Shown here one piece after another: positions 7,590 through 16,570 of a DNA stretch of 64,000 nt. Position 1 is the stretch's first letter. Every line of letters begins with the position of its first letter. Source of the DNA: DASQZJ01 sp035638775 (GTDB taxonomy: Bacteria > Pseudomonadota > Gammaproteobacteria > UBA5335 > SLRW01); the NCBI GenBank assembly GCA_035638775.1, contig DASQZJ010000002.1:1-64000 (forward strand), given 5' to 3'. Under the pieces are notes generated by a model. The model searched no databases. It was given only the letters and a program-made list of their open reading frames with translations, and was not told where the DNA came from. A program made the translations under genes and the position numbers.

Positions 7590-9797
7590 ATGCCCGGTAC
7601 CACGGACATTCAGACCTCAAGCGCGCTGCGCCGGTTGCTCGAGGCACGCCACCACGATCCATTCTCGCTGCTCGGGCGCCACGAGGAAAACGGCAGCTGC
7701 GTCGTGCGCGCCCTGATCCCCGGAGCACGGCGGGTATCGATCGAGCCCGCCGGCCACGCGCTGGAACGCGCGCCGGGCACGGACCTGTTCGTCTGGCAGG
7801 GCGAACCCGGCGAAGTCGGGCAGCGCTACCGGCTGGCCTGGACCGATGCCGCCGGACGCACCCGCGAGGACTGGGACCCGTACTGCTTCGGACCGCAGCT
7901 GCCGGCCGACGCGATCGACGCCTTCAGCCAGGGACGCAATCACCATGCCCAGGAATTGCTGGGCGCGCGGCCGCTCGAGCTCGACGGTATCCCGGGCACG
8001 CTGTTCGCCACCTGGGCGCCCAATGCCGAGCGCGTGAGCGTGATCGGCGACTTCAATGCCTGGGACGGCCGCCGCCACCCGATGCGCTGCCGCGGAAGCA
8101 GCGGGGTCTGGGAGCTGTTCGTCCCCGGGCTGGGCGCCGGCACCCTGTACAAGTTCGAGCTGCGCAACAATCCCCGGGGGACCATCCACGTCAAGTCCGA
8201 CCCCTACGCCCGGCGCTTCGAGGTGCGGCCCGCCACCGCTTCCGTGGTCGAGGCACCCTCGACCCACGAGTGGGGCGATGCCGACTGGATGGCGGGCCGC
8301 GACCACTGGCTGGACGGTCCGGTTTCCGTTTACGAGGTGCACCTCGGCTCCTGGCGGCACGACGGCGACGGCCGCTTCCTGGGCTATCGCGAGCTGGCCC
8401 GTCAACTGGTGGACCACCTGCGCGACACCGGGTTCACCCACGTCGAGCTCCTTCCCGTGACCGAGCATCCGCTGGACGCGTCCTGGGGCTACCAGACCAT
8501 CGGCTACTTCGCTCCCACCAGCCGGCACGGCAGCCCGGACGACTTCCGCTACTTCGTCGACCACCTGCACCGCCACGGCATCGGCGTGTACCTGGACTGG
8601 GTGCCCGGTCACTTCCCCAAGGACGCCCACGGACTGGCCCGCTTCGACGGCAGCGCCGCCTACGAGCACGAGGACCCGCGCCTGGGCGAGCATCGCGACT
8701 GGGGCACCCTGATCTTCAACTACGGCCGCAGCGAGGTGCGCAGCTTCCTGATCTCCAGCGCCCTGTTCTGGCTCGAGTCCTTCCACCTGGACGGGCTGCG
8801 GGTCGATGCCGTGGCGTCGATGCTGTACCTCGACTACTCACGGGAGCCGGGCGACTGGATCCCGAACCGCTACGGCGGCAACGAGAACCTCGAGGCGGTG
8901 GAATTCCTGCGCGAGCTCAACAGAGCAACCCACGGCCGCTGCCCCGGCAGCGTCATGGTCGCCGAGGAATCCACCGCGTGGCCGCAGGTCACGCGGCCGA
9001 CATGGCTGGGTGGCCTGGGCTTCTCCATGAAGTGGAACATGGGCTGGATGCACGACACGCTGGTGTACATGACGCGCGACCCGATCTATCGCCACTACCA
9101 CCACGACATCCTGACGTTCGGGCTGCTGTATGCGTTCACCGAGAACTTCGTGCTGCCCTTCTCCCACGACGAGGTGGTGCACGGCAAGGGCTCGATGCTG
9201 GGCAAGATGCCGGGAGACGAATGGCAGAAGCTGGCCAACCTGCGCCTGCTGTACAGCTACATGTTCACCTACCCGGGCAAGAAGCTGCTGTTCATGGGCA
9301 GCGAGTTCGCCGTGGAGCGGGAGTGGGATCACGAGCGGGAGCTCGACTGGGCGCGCATGCAGGACCCCGGACGCGCCGGCCTGCTGCGCCTGGTCGCCGA
9401 TCTCAATGGCCTTTACCGCGGCGAGCGGGCGCTGTACCGGCACGACTTCGAGGGCGCCGGCTTCGAATGGATCGACTGTCATGACGCGGCCCAGTCCGTA
9501 ATCAGCTACATCCGCCGCGACGGTCCGCGCTTTGTCGTGGTGGTCCTGAACTTCACCCCGGTGCCGCGCGAGGGCTACCGCATCGGGGTGCCGGTCGCGG
9601 GACCCTATGCCGAGGCGTTCAATTCCGATTCCGCGCACTACGGCGGATCCAACGTGGGCAACCTGGGACAGCTCGAGGCCCTTGCCGAGCCCTGGATGGG
9701 CCGCCGCTGCTCGCTCACGCTGCGGCTGCCGCCGCTCGGCGCCCTGGTGCTGCGACCGGCGGCCGGCGATGCCGGTGAAGCGACCGGGCCGGCATGA
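7590..9797 (+). CDS. glgB: 1,4-alpha-glucan branching enzyme (GH13)
   Basis: Introduces alpha-1,6 branches into glycogen. The 735-residue protein has the long bacterial layout: an extra N-terminal beta-sandwich (residues 15-110), a CBM48 module (about 125-220), the GH13 barrel (about 250-620) and a C-terminal all-beta domain. Catalytic motifs are visible: nucleophile region DGLRVDAVASM, acid/base region VMVAEEST, and transition-state aspartate in FSHDEVVHGK. The ATG at 7590 follows CGGAG about 10 bases upstream. Its 3' end overlaps glgA by four bases (ATGA), so synthesis of both enzymes is coupled. Confidence 0.97.
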   Translation: MPGTTDIQTSSALRRLLEARHHDPFSLLGRHEENGSCVVRALIPGARRVSIEPAGHALERAPGTDLFVWQGEPGEVGQRYRLAWTDAAGRTREDWDPYCFGPQLPADAIDAFSQGRNHHAQELLGARPLELDGIPGTLFATWAPNAERVSVIGDFNAWDGRRHPMRCRGSSGVWELFVPGLGAGTLYKFELRNNPRGTIHVKSDPYARRFEVRPATASVVEAPSTHEWGDADWMAGRDHWLDGPVSVYEVHLGSWRHDGDGRFLGYRELARQLVDHLRDTGFTHVELLPVTEHPLDASWGYQTIGYFAPTSRHGSPDDFRYFVDHLHRHGIGVYLDWVPGHFPKDAHGLARFDGSAAYEHEDPRLGEHRDWGTLIFNYGRSEVRSFLISSALFWLESFHLDGLRVDAVASMLYLDYSREPGDWIPNRYGGNENLEAVEFLRELNRATHGRCPGSVMVAEESTAWPQVTRPTWLGGLGFSMKWNMGWMHDTLVYMTRDPIYRHYHHDILTFGLLYAFTENFVLPFSHDEVVHGKGSMLGKMPGDEWQKLANLRLLYSYMFTYPGKKLLFMGSEFAVEREWDHERELDWARMQDPGRAGLLRLVADLNGLYRGERALYRHDFEGAGFEWIDCHDAAQSVISYIRRDGPRFVVVVLNFTPVPREGYRIGVPVAGPYAEAFNSDSAHYGGSNVGNLGQLEALAEPWMGRRCSLTLRLPPLGALVLRPAAGDAGEATGPA

Positions 9798-11260
9798 CGC
9801 TGCGGATCCTGTTCGTCACCAGCGAGGCCGAGCCGCTGATGAAGACCGGCGGGCTGGCCGATGTCTCGGCCCACCTGCCCGCCGCCCTGGCCGGCCTCGG
9901 CCACGACGTGCGCATTCTGATGCCCGCCTACGCCGACACCCTCGATCGGGCGCCGGCGGCGCGGCCGGTGCCGCGCTACCGGCCGCCGGTGGACCTGCCT
10001 GAAACCGCCCTGCAACGCTGCCGCATGCCCGGCTCCGGTGTACCGGTGCACCTCCTGGACGGCCCGGGCTTCGCCGACCGGCGCGGGAATCCCTATCACG
10101 ACGCCGAAGGCACCGACTACCCGGACAACGCCGCGCGTTTCAACGCCCTGTCCCGGGTTGCCGCGGCGATCGCCGATGACGCGGCAGGCCTTCGCTGGCG
10201 CCCTCACGTGGTGCACTGCAACGATTGGCAGACCGGCCTGACACCGGTCTGGATGATGCTGCACCGGGTGCCGGCGGCCATCCTGTTCACCGTCCACAAC
10301 CTCCAGTACCAGGGGCTGTTCCCGAGCGAGACGCTCGCCGCGCTCGGCCTCCCCGCCTGGCTCTGGCACTACCGGGCGCTGGAGTTCCGCGGTCTGTTCT
10401 CGTTCATCAAGGGCGGCCTGGTCTTCGCCGAACGCCTGTCCACCGTCAGCCCGGGCTATGCCCGCGAGATCCGCACGGCGGCTCACGGCGAGGGACTGCA
10501 GGGGCTGCTGGACGACCGCGGGGAGGCGCTCACCGGGATCCTCAACGGCATCGACACCGAGACCTGGAACCCGCAGACCGACCCCTGCCTGGCACGCACC
10601 TACGGTCCGGATCACCTGGACGACAAGCGGGCCAACCGGCAGGCACTGCAACAGGAGACCGGGCTGGACTCCGCGGCCGATTGCGCCCTGGCCGGCATGG
10701 TGACGAGGCTGGTGCCGCAGAAGGGCATCGACCTGCTGGTGGCGGCATTGCCGCGCCTGATGGAGCAGCCCCTGCAACTGGTACTGCTGGGCTCTGGCAT
10801 GCCCGCGCTGGAACGCGATCTGCGCGCCGTGGCGGCGCGCTATCCGGGCCGCATCGCGTTGCGGCTCGGCTACGACGACGGGCTCGCGCACCGCATCGAG
10901 GCCGGCGCCGACATGTTCCTGATGCCGTCGCGCTTCGAGCCCTGCGGGCTCAACCAGATGTACAGCCTGCGCTACGGCACGGTGCCGGTGGTGCGGCGCA
11001 CCGGCGGGCTCGCCGACAGCGTCACCGACGCCACGCCCGAAGCGTTGCGCGAGGACCGCGCCACCGGCATCGTCTTCGACGAGCCCTCGCCGGAGGCGCT
11101 GGTCGAAGCGGTCGCACGCGCGATCGGGCTGTATCGCAACCGCGACCTCTGGCACCGGATCATGCGCGCCGGAATGGAAAAGGATTTCAGCTGGACCCGC
11201 AGCGCCGCGGCCTATGCGGATCTGTATGCTGACGCCATCGCTTCGCGGAAGGCCTGGTAG
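9794..11260 (+). CDS. glgA: Glycogen synthase (ADP-glucose, GT5)
   Basis: Extends alpha-1,4-glucan chains from ADP-glucose. The 488-residue GT-B enzyme carries the N-terminal KTGGLADV ADP-glucose loop (residues 17-24), HCNDWQTGL, and the C-terminal nucleotide-binding stretch PSRFEPCGLNQMYSLRYG with TGGLADSV. The start overlaps the glgB stop. Downstream, an AT-rich inverted repeat (11271-11427) separates it from a convergent small gene and may end transcription. Confidence 0.96.
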   Translation: MTLRILFVTSEAEPLMKTGGLADVSAHLPAALAGLGHDVRILMPAYADTLDRAPAARPVPRYRPPVDLPETALQRCRMPGSGVPVHLLDGPGFADRRGNPYHDAEGTDYPDNAARFNALSRVAAAIADDAAGLRWRPHVVHCNDWQTGLTPVWMMLHRVPAAILFTVHNLQYQGLFPSETLAALGLPAWLWHYRALEFRGLFSFIKGGLVFAERLSTVSPGYAREIRTAAHGEGLQGLLDDRGEALTGILNGIDTETWNPQTDPCLARTYGPDHLDDKRANRQALQQETGLDSAADCALAGMVTRLVPQKGIDLLVAALPRLMEQPLQLVLLGSGMPALERDLRAVAARYPGRIALRLGYDDGLAHRIEAGADMFLMPSRFEPCGLNQMYSLRYGTVPVVRRTGGLADSVTDATPEALREDRATGIVFDEPSPEALVEAVARAIGLYRNRDLWHRIMRAGMEKDFSWTRSAAAYADLYADAIASRKAW

Positions 11261-11270
11261 TAAGGTTCTG

Positions 11271-11427
11271 AAGTTATTAAGTTATTAAGTTGTTAAGTTA
11301 TTAAGTTATTAAGTTGTTAAGGGGTTGCTCGGTGCCGCCGGGACTGCACGCGATTCTGCGTAACTGCCCTGCCCGATCGGGTTTTGCGCTCCCCACTTAA
11401 CAACTTAATAACCTAACAACTTAAAAC
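11271..11427. repeat. AT-rich 8-bp tandem repeat with inverted partner, 3' of glgA
   Basis: Positions 11271-11318 are six 8-bp units in the order AAGTTATT, AAGTTATT, AAGTTGTT, twice over (a 24-bp unit duplicated), followed by AAGGGG. At 11392-11427 lies an imperfect inverted copy (CCCCACTTAACAACTTAA, then TAACCTAACAACTTAA). The arms enclose about 75 bp of ordinary GC-rich DNA. The block lies exactly between two convergent genes, so a bidirectional terminator-like hairpin is one reading. A small mobile repeat is the other. Its base composition stands out sharply from its surroundings. Confidence 0.85.
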
Positions 11428-11436
11428 TCTCCCCCA

Positions 11437-11649
11437 TCAGCGCCGCCACTCCGCGCGCAACGCCTTGCACTCGTCGCGCCAGGGACAGTGGGTGTCCCGG
11501 CATACGTGCCGGTACTGGGTGGAGAAGCAGGGCTCCATGCCCATCTCGATCTGCATCGCACGGATTCGCCACTTGCGCGCGGTAAACCCACGCCGGTCCG
11601 GGGTGTGGGCCTGGAGATTGCGCGCCGGCGGTGCGGGTACTGCGGACAT
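11437..11649 (-). CDS. Small four-cysteine protein of unknown function
   Basis: A 70-residue basic protein, ATG at 11649 with GGGAGG upstream. Its C-terminal half holds four cysteines in the order C-x7-C-x4-C-x5-C (CFSTQYRHVC, then THCPWRDEC), suggestive of a zinc or iron-sulfur site, and it ends in a basic tail (KALRAEWRR). No assignable family. It is monocistronic and convergent with glgA. Upstream lies a perfect TTGAC-N4-GTCAA palindrome (11742-11755) with an extended -10 (TGC-CAGACT) at 22 bp spacing, so expression probably follows the same signal as the glycogen genes. Confidence 0.65.
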   Translation of the reverse strand: MSAVPAPPARNLQAHTPDRRGFTARKWRIRAMQIEMGMEPCFSTQYRHVCRDTHCPWRDECKALRAEWRR

Positions 11650-11741
11650 GACGGCCTCCCTTTCATGCATGTCGATCGCGGGCCCGGGCGGCGATCGGGC
11701 CCGCGACAATCCAGTCTGGCAGCCGCGTGTTACGGTTGCGT

Positions 11742-11755
11742 TGACATGCGTCAAC
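11742..11755. promoter_or_regulatory. Crp/Fnr-type box between the four-cysteine gene and fbp
   Basis: TTGACATGCGTCAA is a perfect TTGAC-N4-GTCAA palindrome. Toward the minus-strand gene, CAGACT (11719 to 11714) preceded by TGC lies 22 bp away, matching class II geometry with an extended -10. Toward fbp the extended -10 at 11816-11824 puts the box near -82. Confidence 0.78.
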
Positions 11756-11815
11756 GGCTGCCGGGCACGGGGCGCCGGGCCCGTCGCGGGAGCGGTCGTC
11801 GCTGCCGGCGCCAGT

Positions 11816-11824
11816 TGCTAGAAT
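11816..11824 (+). promoter_or_regulatory. Extended -10 promoter element for fbp
   Basis: TGC-TAGAAT (TGn at 11816-11818, hexamer at 11819-11824, five of six matches) lies about 125 bp upstream of the fbp start. It has no convincing -35. The Crp/Fnr-type box 60-70 bp upstream may supply activation. Confidence 0.5.
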
Positions 11825-11949
11825 TCGCTGCGCGAACCGGTGACAGTCACGCCGACGCCGCGCAGGGCCGCATGGCCGGCGCCCGGCAGGGGGGATGCCC
11901 CGCGGACATCCTGTTCGCGGAGGGAACACCGGAAGTCGGGGACACCTGC

Positions 11950-12963
11950 ATGCACCACGGAACAACGCTGATCCAGTTTCTTACCCAGCAGCAGCACGGC
12001 GGCGCGGCGATTGCGGACGACCTGATCGGGCTGATCGGCGACGTGGCGCGGGCCTGCAAGATGATCTCGGACATCGTGGATCACGGCGACCTGCGCGGCG
12101 AGGCCCTCGCCGGACACGGCGACATCAATGTCCAGGGCGAGACCCAGAAGCGGCTCGACCTGATCGCCAACGACCTGATGCTGCGGAATACCGGCTGGAC
12201 CGGGCGGGTCGCCGGCATGGCCTCGGAGGAGATGGAGCACATCTCGCCGGTACCCGAGGGCGCTCCGCTCGGGCGTTATCTGCTGCTGTTCGATCCGCTG
12301 GACGGCTCCAGCAACATCGACGTCGACGCCTCGATCGGCACGATCTTCTCGATCCTGCCGCGTACCCGGCGCGACGGCGCGCCGGCGACCGAGGAATTCC
12401 TGCAGCCCGGCCGGCGGCAGGTGTGTGCCGGCTACGCCGTGTACGGGCCCTCCACCGTGTTCGTCTTCAGCACCGGCCACGGGGTGCACGTCTTCACGCT
12501 GGACCGGAACATCGGCGAGTTCGTGCTCACGCGCCGGGACGTGCGCATCCCCGGGCAGGCGACCGAGTTCTCGATCAACAGCTCCAATGCGCGTTTCTGG
12601 GAGCCGGCAGTGCGCGAATACATCGACGACTGCGTCGCCGGCAGCGACGGACCCCGCGGAAAGAATTTCAACATGCGCTGGATCGGCGCCATGGTCGCGG
12701 ACGCCCACCGGGTCATCAGCCGCGGGGGGGTGTTCATGTATCCGCGGGACCGGAAGGATCCGGACAAGCCGTCCAAGCTGCGGCTGATGTACGAGGTCAA
12801 TCCCATGGCATACCTCTGCGAGCAGGCCGGCGGCCTGGGCACCACCGGCTACCAGGACATCCTGGAGGTCGAGCCCGAGCACCTGCACCAGCGCATCGCC
12901 GCGATGTTCGGCTCGCGCGAGGAGATCCGGACGCTGCTCGAGTACCACCGGCGCCACCGCTAG
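11950..12963 (+). CDS. fbp: Fructose-1,6-bisphosphatase, class I
   Basis: Hydrolyses fructose-1,6-bisphosphate to fructose-6-phosphate in gluconeogenesis or the Calvin cycle. The 337-residue product shows class I signatures: GDINVQGETQKRLD, the metal-binding SEEMEH, FDPLDGSSNIDVDASIGTIF, and a substrate-binding YPRDRKDPDKPSKLRLMYEVNP near the C-terminus. The ATG at 11950 fits the family start (MHHGTTLIQFL); the ribosome binding site is weak, and an in-frame ATG further upstream is less likely. It lies just after the glycogen cluster and is divergent from the small cysteine gene. Confidence 0.96.
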   Translation: MHHGTTLIQFLTQQQHGGAAIADDLIGLIGDVARACKMISDIVDHGDLRGEALAGHGDINVQGETQKRLDLIANDLMLRNTGWTGRVAGMASEEMEHISPVPEGAPLGRYLLLFDPLDGSSNIDVDASIGTIFSILPRTRRDGAPATEEFLQPGRRQVCAGYAVYGPSTVFVFSTGHGVHVFTLDRNIGEFVLTRRDVRIPGQATEFSINSSNARFWEPAVREYIDDCVAGSDGPRGKNFNMRWIGAMVADAHRVISRGGVFMYPRDRKDPDKPSKLRLMYEVNPMAYLCEQAGGLGTTGYQDILEVEPEHLHQRIAAMFGSREEIRTLLEYHRRHR

Positions 12964-13071
12964 CGGCCACCCGACGCGGGACCCCGACGTCCCGTGCCGA
13001 CAAGCCGTCATGGAAACAGTCCACACCCGGGCGGCGTCGCCGCACCGTCCGCACCCAACCGGAGCATCGCC

Positions 13072-14619
13072 GTGAGCTGGAAGCCCGAGATCGACGAACT
13101 GGAGAAACGCCGCAAGCTGGCCCACGGCCTGGGGGGGCAGGACAAGATCGAGCGCCAGCGCAAGGCCGGCCGCCTGACCGTGCGCGAGCGCATCGACGCG
13201 CTGCTGGACCCGGGCAGCTTCCGCGAGGTCGGGGTCCTGGCCGGGCGCGCCGAGTACGACGACGAAGGCGGCCTGCAGGCCTTCCGCCCGGCCAACTTCG
13301 TATTCGGGCGCGGGCGCGTCGAACAGCGCCCGGTGGTGGTCGGCGGCGACGACTTCACCGTCCGCGGCGGCGCCGCGGACGCTTCCATCGCGCAGAAGCA
13401 GATCGCGTCGGAGCAGATGGCGAACGAGCTGCGCCTGCCCCTGGTACGCCTGGTCGAGGGCACCGGCGGTGGCGGCTCGGTGCGTTCCCTGGAGATGGAG
13501 GGCTATACCTACGTGCCCGCCAACCCCGGCTGGAACTGGGTGGTCGACAACCTTTCCACGGTGCCGGTGGTGGCGCTGGCACTGGGACCGGTCGCCGGCC
13601 TGGGCGCCGCGCGCACCGTGACCAGCCACTACTCGCTGATGGTCAAGGGGCTGTCGCAGCTGTTCGTCGCCGGGCCGCCGCTGGTCGCGCACCTGGGGGA
13701 GGACGTGGACAAGGAGCAGCTCGGCGGCAGCCATATCCATACCCGCAACGGCGCCGTGGACGACGAGGTCGCGAGCGAGCAGGAGGCCTTCGAGCGCACG
13801 CGCCGATTCCTGTCCTACCTGCCCTCCTCGATCGACGAGCTGCCGCCGCGGGGACCGCGCGAGGACGATCCGGAACGGCGCGAGGACTGGCTGCTCGAGG
13901 CGGTCCCGCGTGAGCGGCGCAAGGTCTACAAGATGCGTCCGATCATCGAGGCGGTGGTCGACCGCGGCTCGTTCTTCGAGATCGGCCGTCTCTGGGGCCG
14001 CTCCGCGATCACCGGCCTGGCGCGGCTGGACGGCTGGCCGGTGGCCCTGATGGCAGGGGACCCGTACTCCTACGGTGGCGGCTGGACCGCGGACACCGCG
14101 CGCAAGGTCGAACGCTTCATCGACCTGGCCGAGACCTTCCACCTGCCGGTGGTCCACCTGGTGGACAATCCCGGCTTCGTGATCGGCACGCGTGCCGAGC
14201 AGCAGGCCACCATCCGTCACGGCGCCCGGACCCTGGCCGCCGTGTACCAGGCGACCGTGCCCTGGTGCTCGATCCTGATCCGCAAGGTCTTCGGCGTCGC
14301 CGGCGCCGCCCACGGCGACCACACCCGGCTGCACTACCGCTACGCGTGGCCCTCGGGGGACTGGGGCTCGCTGCCGATGGAAGGGGGCATCGAAGCGGCC
14401 TACAAGGCGGACATCCAGGCAGCGGACGATCCCGACGCCGCACGCGAGGAAATCCGCCGGCGGCTGGAGAAAGTGCATTCCCCGTTCCGCACCGCGGAGC
14501 GCTTCCTGGTGGAGGACATCATCGATCCGCGCGAGACCCGTCCGCTGCTGTGCGAGTTCGCCAACCTCGCGGCGCCGCTGCGGCGCACCGGGCCTCCGCA
14601 CCCTGGCGCGCGGCCCTGA
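13072..14619 (+). CDS. Acyl-CoA carboxylase, carboxyltransferase (beta) subunit
   Basis: A 515-residue protein of the propionyl-/acetyl-/methylcrotonyl-CoA carboxylase beta family, which transfers a carboxyl group from biotin to an acyl-CoA. Start is GTG at 13072 with GGAG seven bases upstream, then the family opening SWKPEIDELEKRR. It has two crotonase-like halves: an N-terminal GGAADASIAQKQ region and a C-terminal LVDNPGFVIGTRAE with GVAGAAHGDH. No biotin carboxylase or biotin carrier gene is adjacent, so the holoenzyme must be completed from elsewhere. Substrate is unresolved. A short hairpin (12977-12994) separates it from fbp, 108 bp away. Confidence 0.9.
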   Translation: MSWKPEIDELEKRRKLAHGLGGQDKIERQRKAGRLTVRERIDALLDPGSFREVGVLAGRAEYDDEGGLQAFRPANFVFGRGRVEQRPVVVGGDDFTVRGGAADASIAQKQIASEQMANELRLPLVRLVEGTGGGGSVRSLEMEGYTYVPANPGWNWVVDNLSTVPVVALALGPVAGLGAARTVTSHYSLMVKGLSQLFVAGPPLVAHLGEDVDKEQLGGSHIHTRNGAVDDEVASEQEAFERTRRFLSYLPSSIDELPPRGPREDDPERREDWLLEAVPRERRKVYKMRPIIEAVVDRGSFFEIGRLWGRSAITGLARLDGWPVALMAGDPYSYGGGWTADTARKVERFIDLAETFHLPVVHLVDNPGFVIGTRAEQQATIRHGARTLAAVYQATVPWCSILIRKVFGVAGAAHGDHTRLHYRYAWPSGDWGSLPMEGGIEAAYKADIQAADDPDAAREEIRRRLEKVHSPFRTAERFLVEDIIDPRETRPLLCEFANLAAPLRRTGPPHPGARP

Positions 14620-14631
14620 GCCGCCGCCGGC

Positions 14632-15852
14632 TCAGTGGCTCAGCAGCCGCCCCGCGATGCTGACCCCGGCCAGCCAGGTGCCGAGCGCCGAACCGACGGT
14701 CGAGAACAGGAACACGAGCAGGGTACGTGCCACGCGGTTGCGCCACCAGCCGCCCAGTCGCGCCACGTCGTCGCGCAGGCGCGCAAAGTCGCCGACCCGC
14801 GGTCGGCGCAGGAACAGCTCGATCGCCGCCGAGACGAAGCCGGCCCCGATGGTGGGATTGAGCGAGGTCAGCGGCGCCGCCACGAACGACCCCAGCACCG
14901 TGACCGGATGCGCCAGTGCCAGCGTCGTGCCCAGGGCGCACAGCACGCCGTTGATCAGGACCCAGTCGACCACCATCGCCCAGCCCATCCCCGGGCTGCG
15001 CGCGAATCCGGCGCCGAAGCCCGCCAGCACCGCCGCGACCACCGCCCACGCCAGGTAGCGCGGCCAGCGCGCCCGCGGCGGCACCCGCGCGAACTGTTCC
15101 AGCTCGGCGTCGGGCGAGGCCGGCGGGTCCTCCAGGGCGGCGGCCAGTCCCGCCAGGTGCCCGGCGCCCACCACGACCAGCACCCTCTCCAGGCGCCGCG
15201 CCGCGATCTCCCGGACCAGGCGCGCCGCCATGAACCGGTCGCGCTCGCTGATCAGCGTCCGGTAGAGGCCGTCCGAGTGGCTCGCGAACTCGGAGAACAC
15301 CGACTCCAGCATGTCTCCCTGCTTGAGCCGCTCGATCTCGGACTCTTCCACCCGGGCGCTGCTGAACACGCTCATCGCGAGCCCTGCGAGCAACGCCGGG
15401 CGACGCCACCAGGGCAGGCTCGCGCGCAGCCGCGCCAGCGTCACCCCGATCTCGCGGTCGATCAGCAGCGCGGGCAGGCCCCGCCGCCTTGCCTGCTCCA
15501 GCGCCGCGAGCATCTCCGCCCCCGGGCGGATGCCGAACTGCTCCGCCAGCCGCTGCTGGAAAGCGCCCAGCGCCAGCCCGGCCGCCACCATTCCGGCTCG
15601 GCCTTCCCGGATCACCCGGAACAGGTCCATGCCGGCGACGCGGTCGGGGTCGGTGAGGGCGGCGTGACGGCTTTCGCACAACTCCAGGGCCACCGCCTGG
15701 TAATCGCCGGAGGCGACCAGGCGCTCCACCGCCCGGGCGCTGGCGGCGGAAACGTGCGCGGTCCCCAGCAGCGTGAGCTCAGCCCCCGCGCAGCGGACCC
15801 GGCGCACCGGCTGGCCGTCCAGGGAGGCGTCGCCGGCGGCGGCCTCAGCCAC
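14632..15852 (-). CDS. TraB/PrgY family membrane protein
   Basis: A 406-residue protein of the TraB/PrgY (pheromone-shutdown) family. The N-terminal soluble part contains LLGTAHVS and ALELCESR, typical of this protease-like fold, plus VGAGHLAG about 190 residues further on. The C-terminal third has about four hydrophobic membrane segments, ending near the last residues. Start is GTG at 15852, overlapping the dsbA-like stop codon; an upstream extension would lie entirely inside that gene and is unlikely. The biological role of chromosomal bacterial members is unknown. Confidence 0.82.
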   Translation of the reverse strand: MAEAAAGDASLDGQPVRRVRCAGAELTLLGTAHVSAASARAVERLVASGDYQAVALELCESRHAALTDPDRVAGMDLFRVIREGRAGMVAAGLALGAFQQRLAEQFGIRPGAEMLAALEQARRRGLPALLIDREIGVTLARLRASLPWWRRPALLAGLAMSVFSSARVEESEIERLKQGDMLESVFSEFASHSDGLYRTLISERDRFMAARLVREIAARRLERVLVVVGAGHLAGLAAALEDPPASPDAELEQFARVPPRARWPRYLAWAVVAAVLAGFGAGFARSPGMGWAMVVDWVLINGVLCALGTTLALAHPVTVLGSFVAAPLTSLNPTIGAGFVSAAIELFLRRPRVGDFARLRDDVARLGGWWRNRVARTLLVFLFSTVGSALGTWLAGVSIAGRLLSH

Positions 15853-16468
15853 CTGCGACCCGCTCGAGAGCCTGCAGGAACACGTCCGGGGTCTGGGCAC
15901 CGGTGACCGGGAAGCGGCCGCCGACGAGGTAGAACGGCACGCCCCCGATGCCGAGATCACGCGCACCGGCATCCTCGTCGCGCACTTCCTGCACGTCCTC
16001 GTCCGTATCCAGCCACGCCCGGGCGGCCCGCTCGTCCATGCCCAGCCCGCCGGCGATGCCGGCCAGCACGTCCCGGTCGCCGATGTCCCGTCCCTCGAGG
16101 AAGTAGGCCCGGAACAGCGCCTCCACCGCGGCTTCCTGACACCCCTCGCGCGCGGCCCGGCGTATCAGGCGGTGCGAGTCGAGCGTGTTGGGCGAACGCC
16201 GGATGCGCTCGAAGGCGAACTCGATGCCGACCTCGCGGCCGGTCTCCGCCACCCGCCGGAACAGCCGGGAGGCATCCGCGGTGCCGAACTTGAGCTGCAG
16301 GTAGTGGTCCCGGTCGAGCCCGCCGGCAGGCATCTCGGGGGTCAGCTGGAAGGCGCGCCAGCGGATTTCCGGCGCGGGCCCCCGCCAGTCCCGCAAGGCG
16401 CTCTCGAGGCGCCGCTTGCCGATGAAGCACCACGGGCAGACGGTGTCGGAGTAGACGTCGATGATCAT
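15845..16468 (-). CDS. DsbA-family (FrnE-like) thiol oxidoreductase
   Basis: A 207-residue thioredoxin-fold protein opening with MIIDVYSDTVCPWCFIGKRRLE, so the CPWC redox pair is at residues 11-14, followed by an inserted helical domain as in FrnE/2-hydroxychromene-2-carboxylate isomerase relatives. There is no signal peptide, so it acts in the cytoplasm, unlike classical DsbA. The ATG at 16468 is the family start. The stop codon overlaps the GTG of the TraB-like gene downstream. A hairpin with 8-bp arms (16486-16512) lies in the divergent gap before the next gene. Confidence 0.9.
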   Translation of the reverse strand: MIIDVYSDTVCPWCFIGKRRLESALRDWRGPAPEIRWRAFQLTPEMPAGGLDRDHYLQLKFGTADASRLFRRVAETGREVGIEFAFERIRRSPNTLDSHRLIRRAAREGCQEAAVEALFRAYFLEGRDIGDRDVLAGIAGGLGMDERAARAWLDTDEDVQEVRDEDAGARDLGIGGVPFYLVGGRFPVTGAQTPDVFLQALERVAGG

Positions 16469-16570
16469 GTCGTCATGCTACCCGTGCCGCCGGTCGGCGA
16501 AAAGCCGGCGGCGGCGTTGTGCCCGGCGGGGGCAACCGGTATCTTCATGGCCTGCCGGTCGGGGGGAATC

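Noticed and set aside
11271..11318. The AT-rich repeat as an iteron-type replication origin.
   Set aside because: No replication initiator gene or DnaA-box cluster is nearby, and the surroundings are chromosomal metabolism genes.
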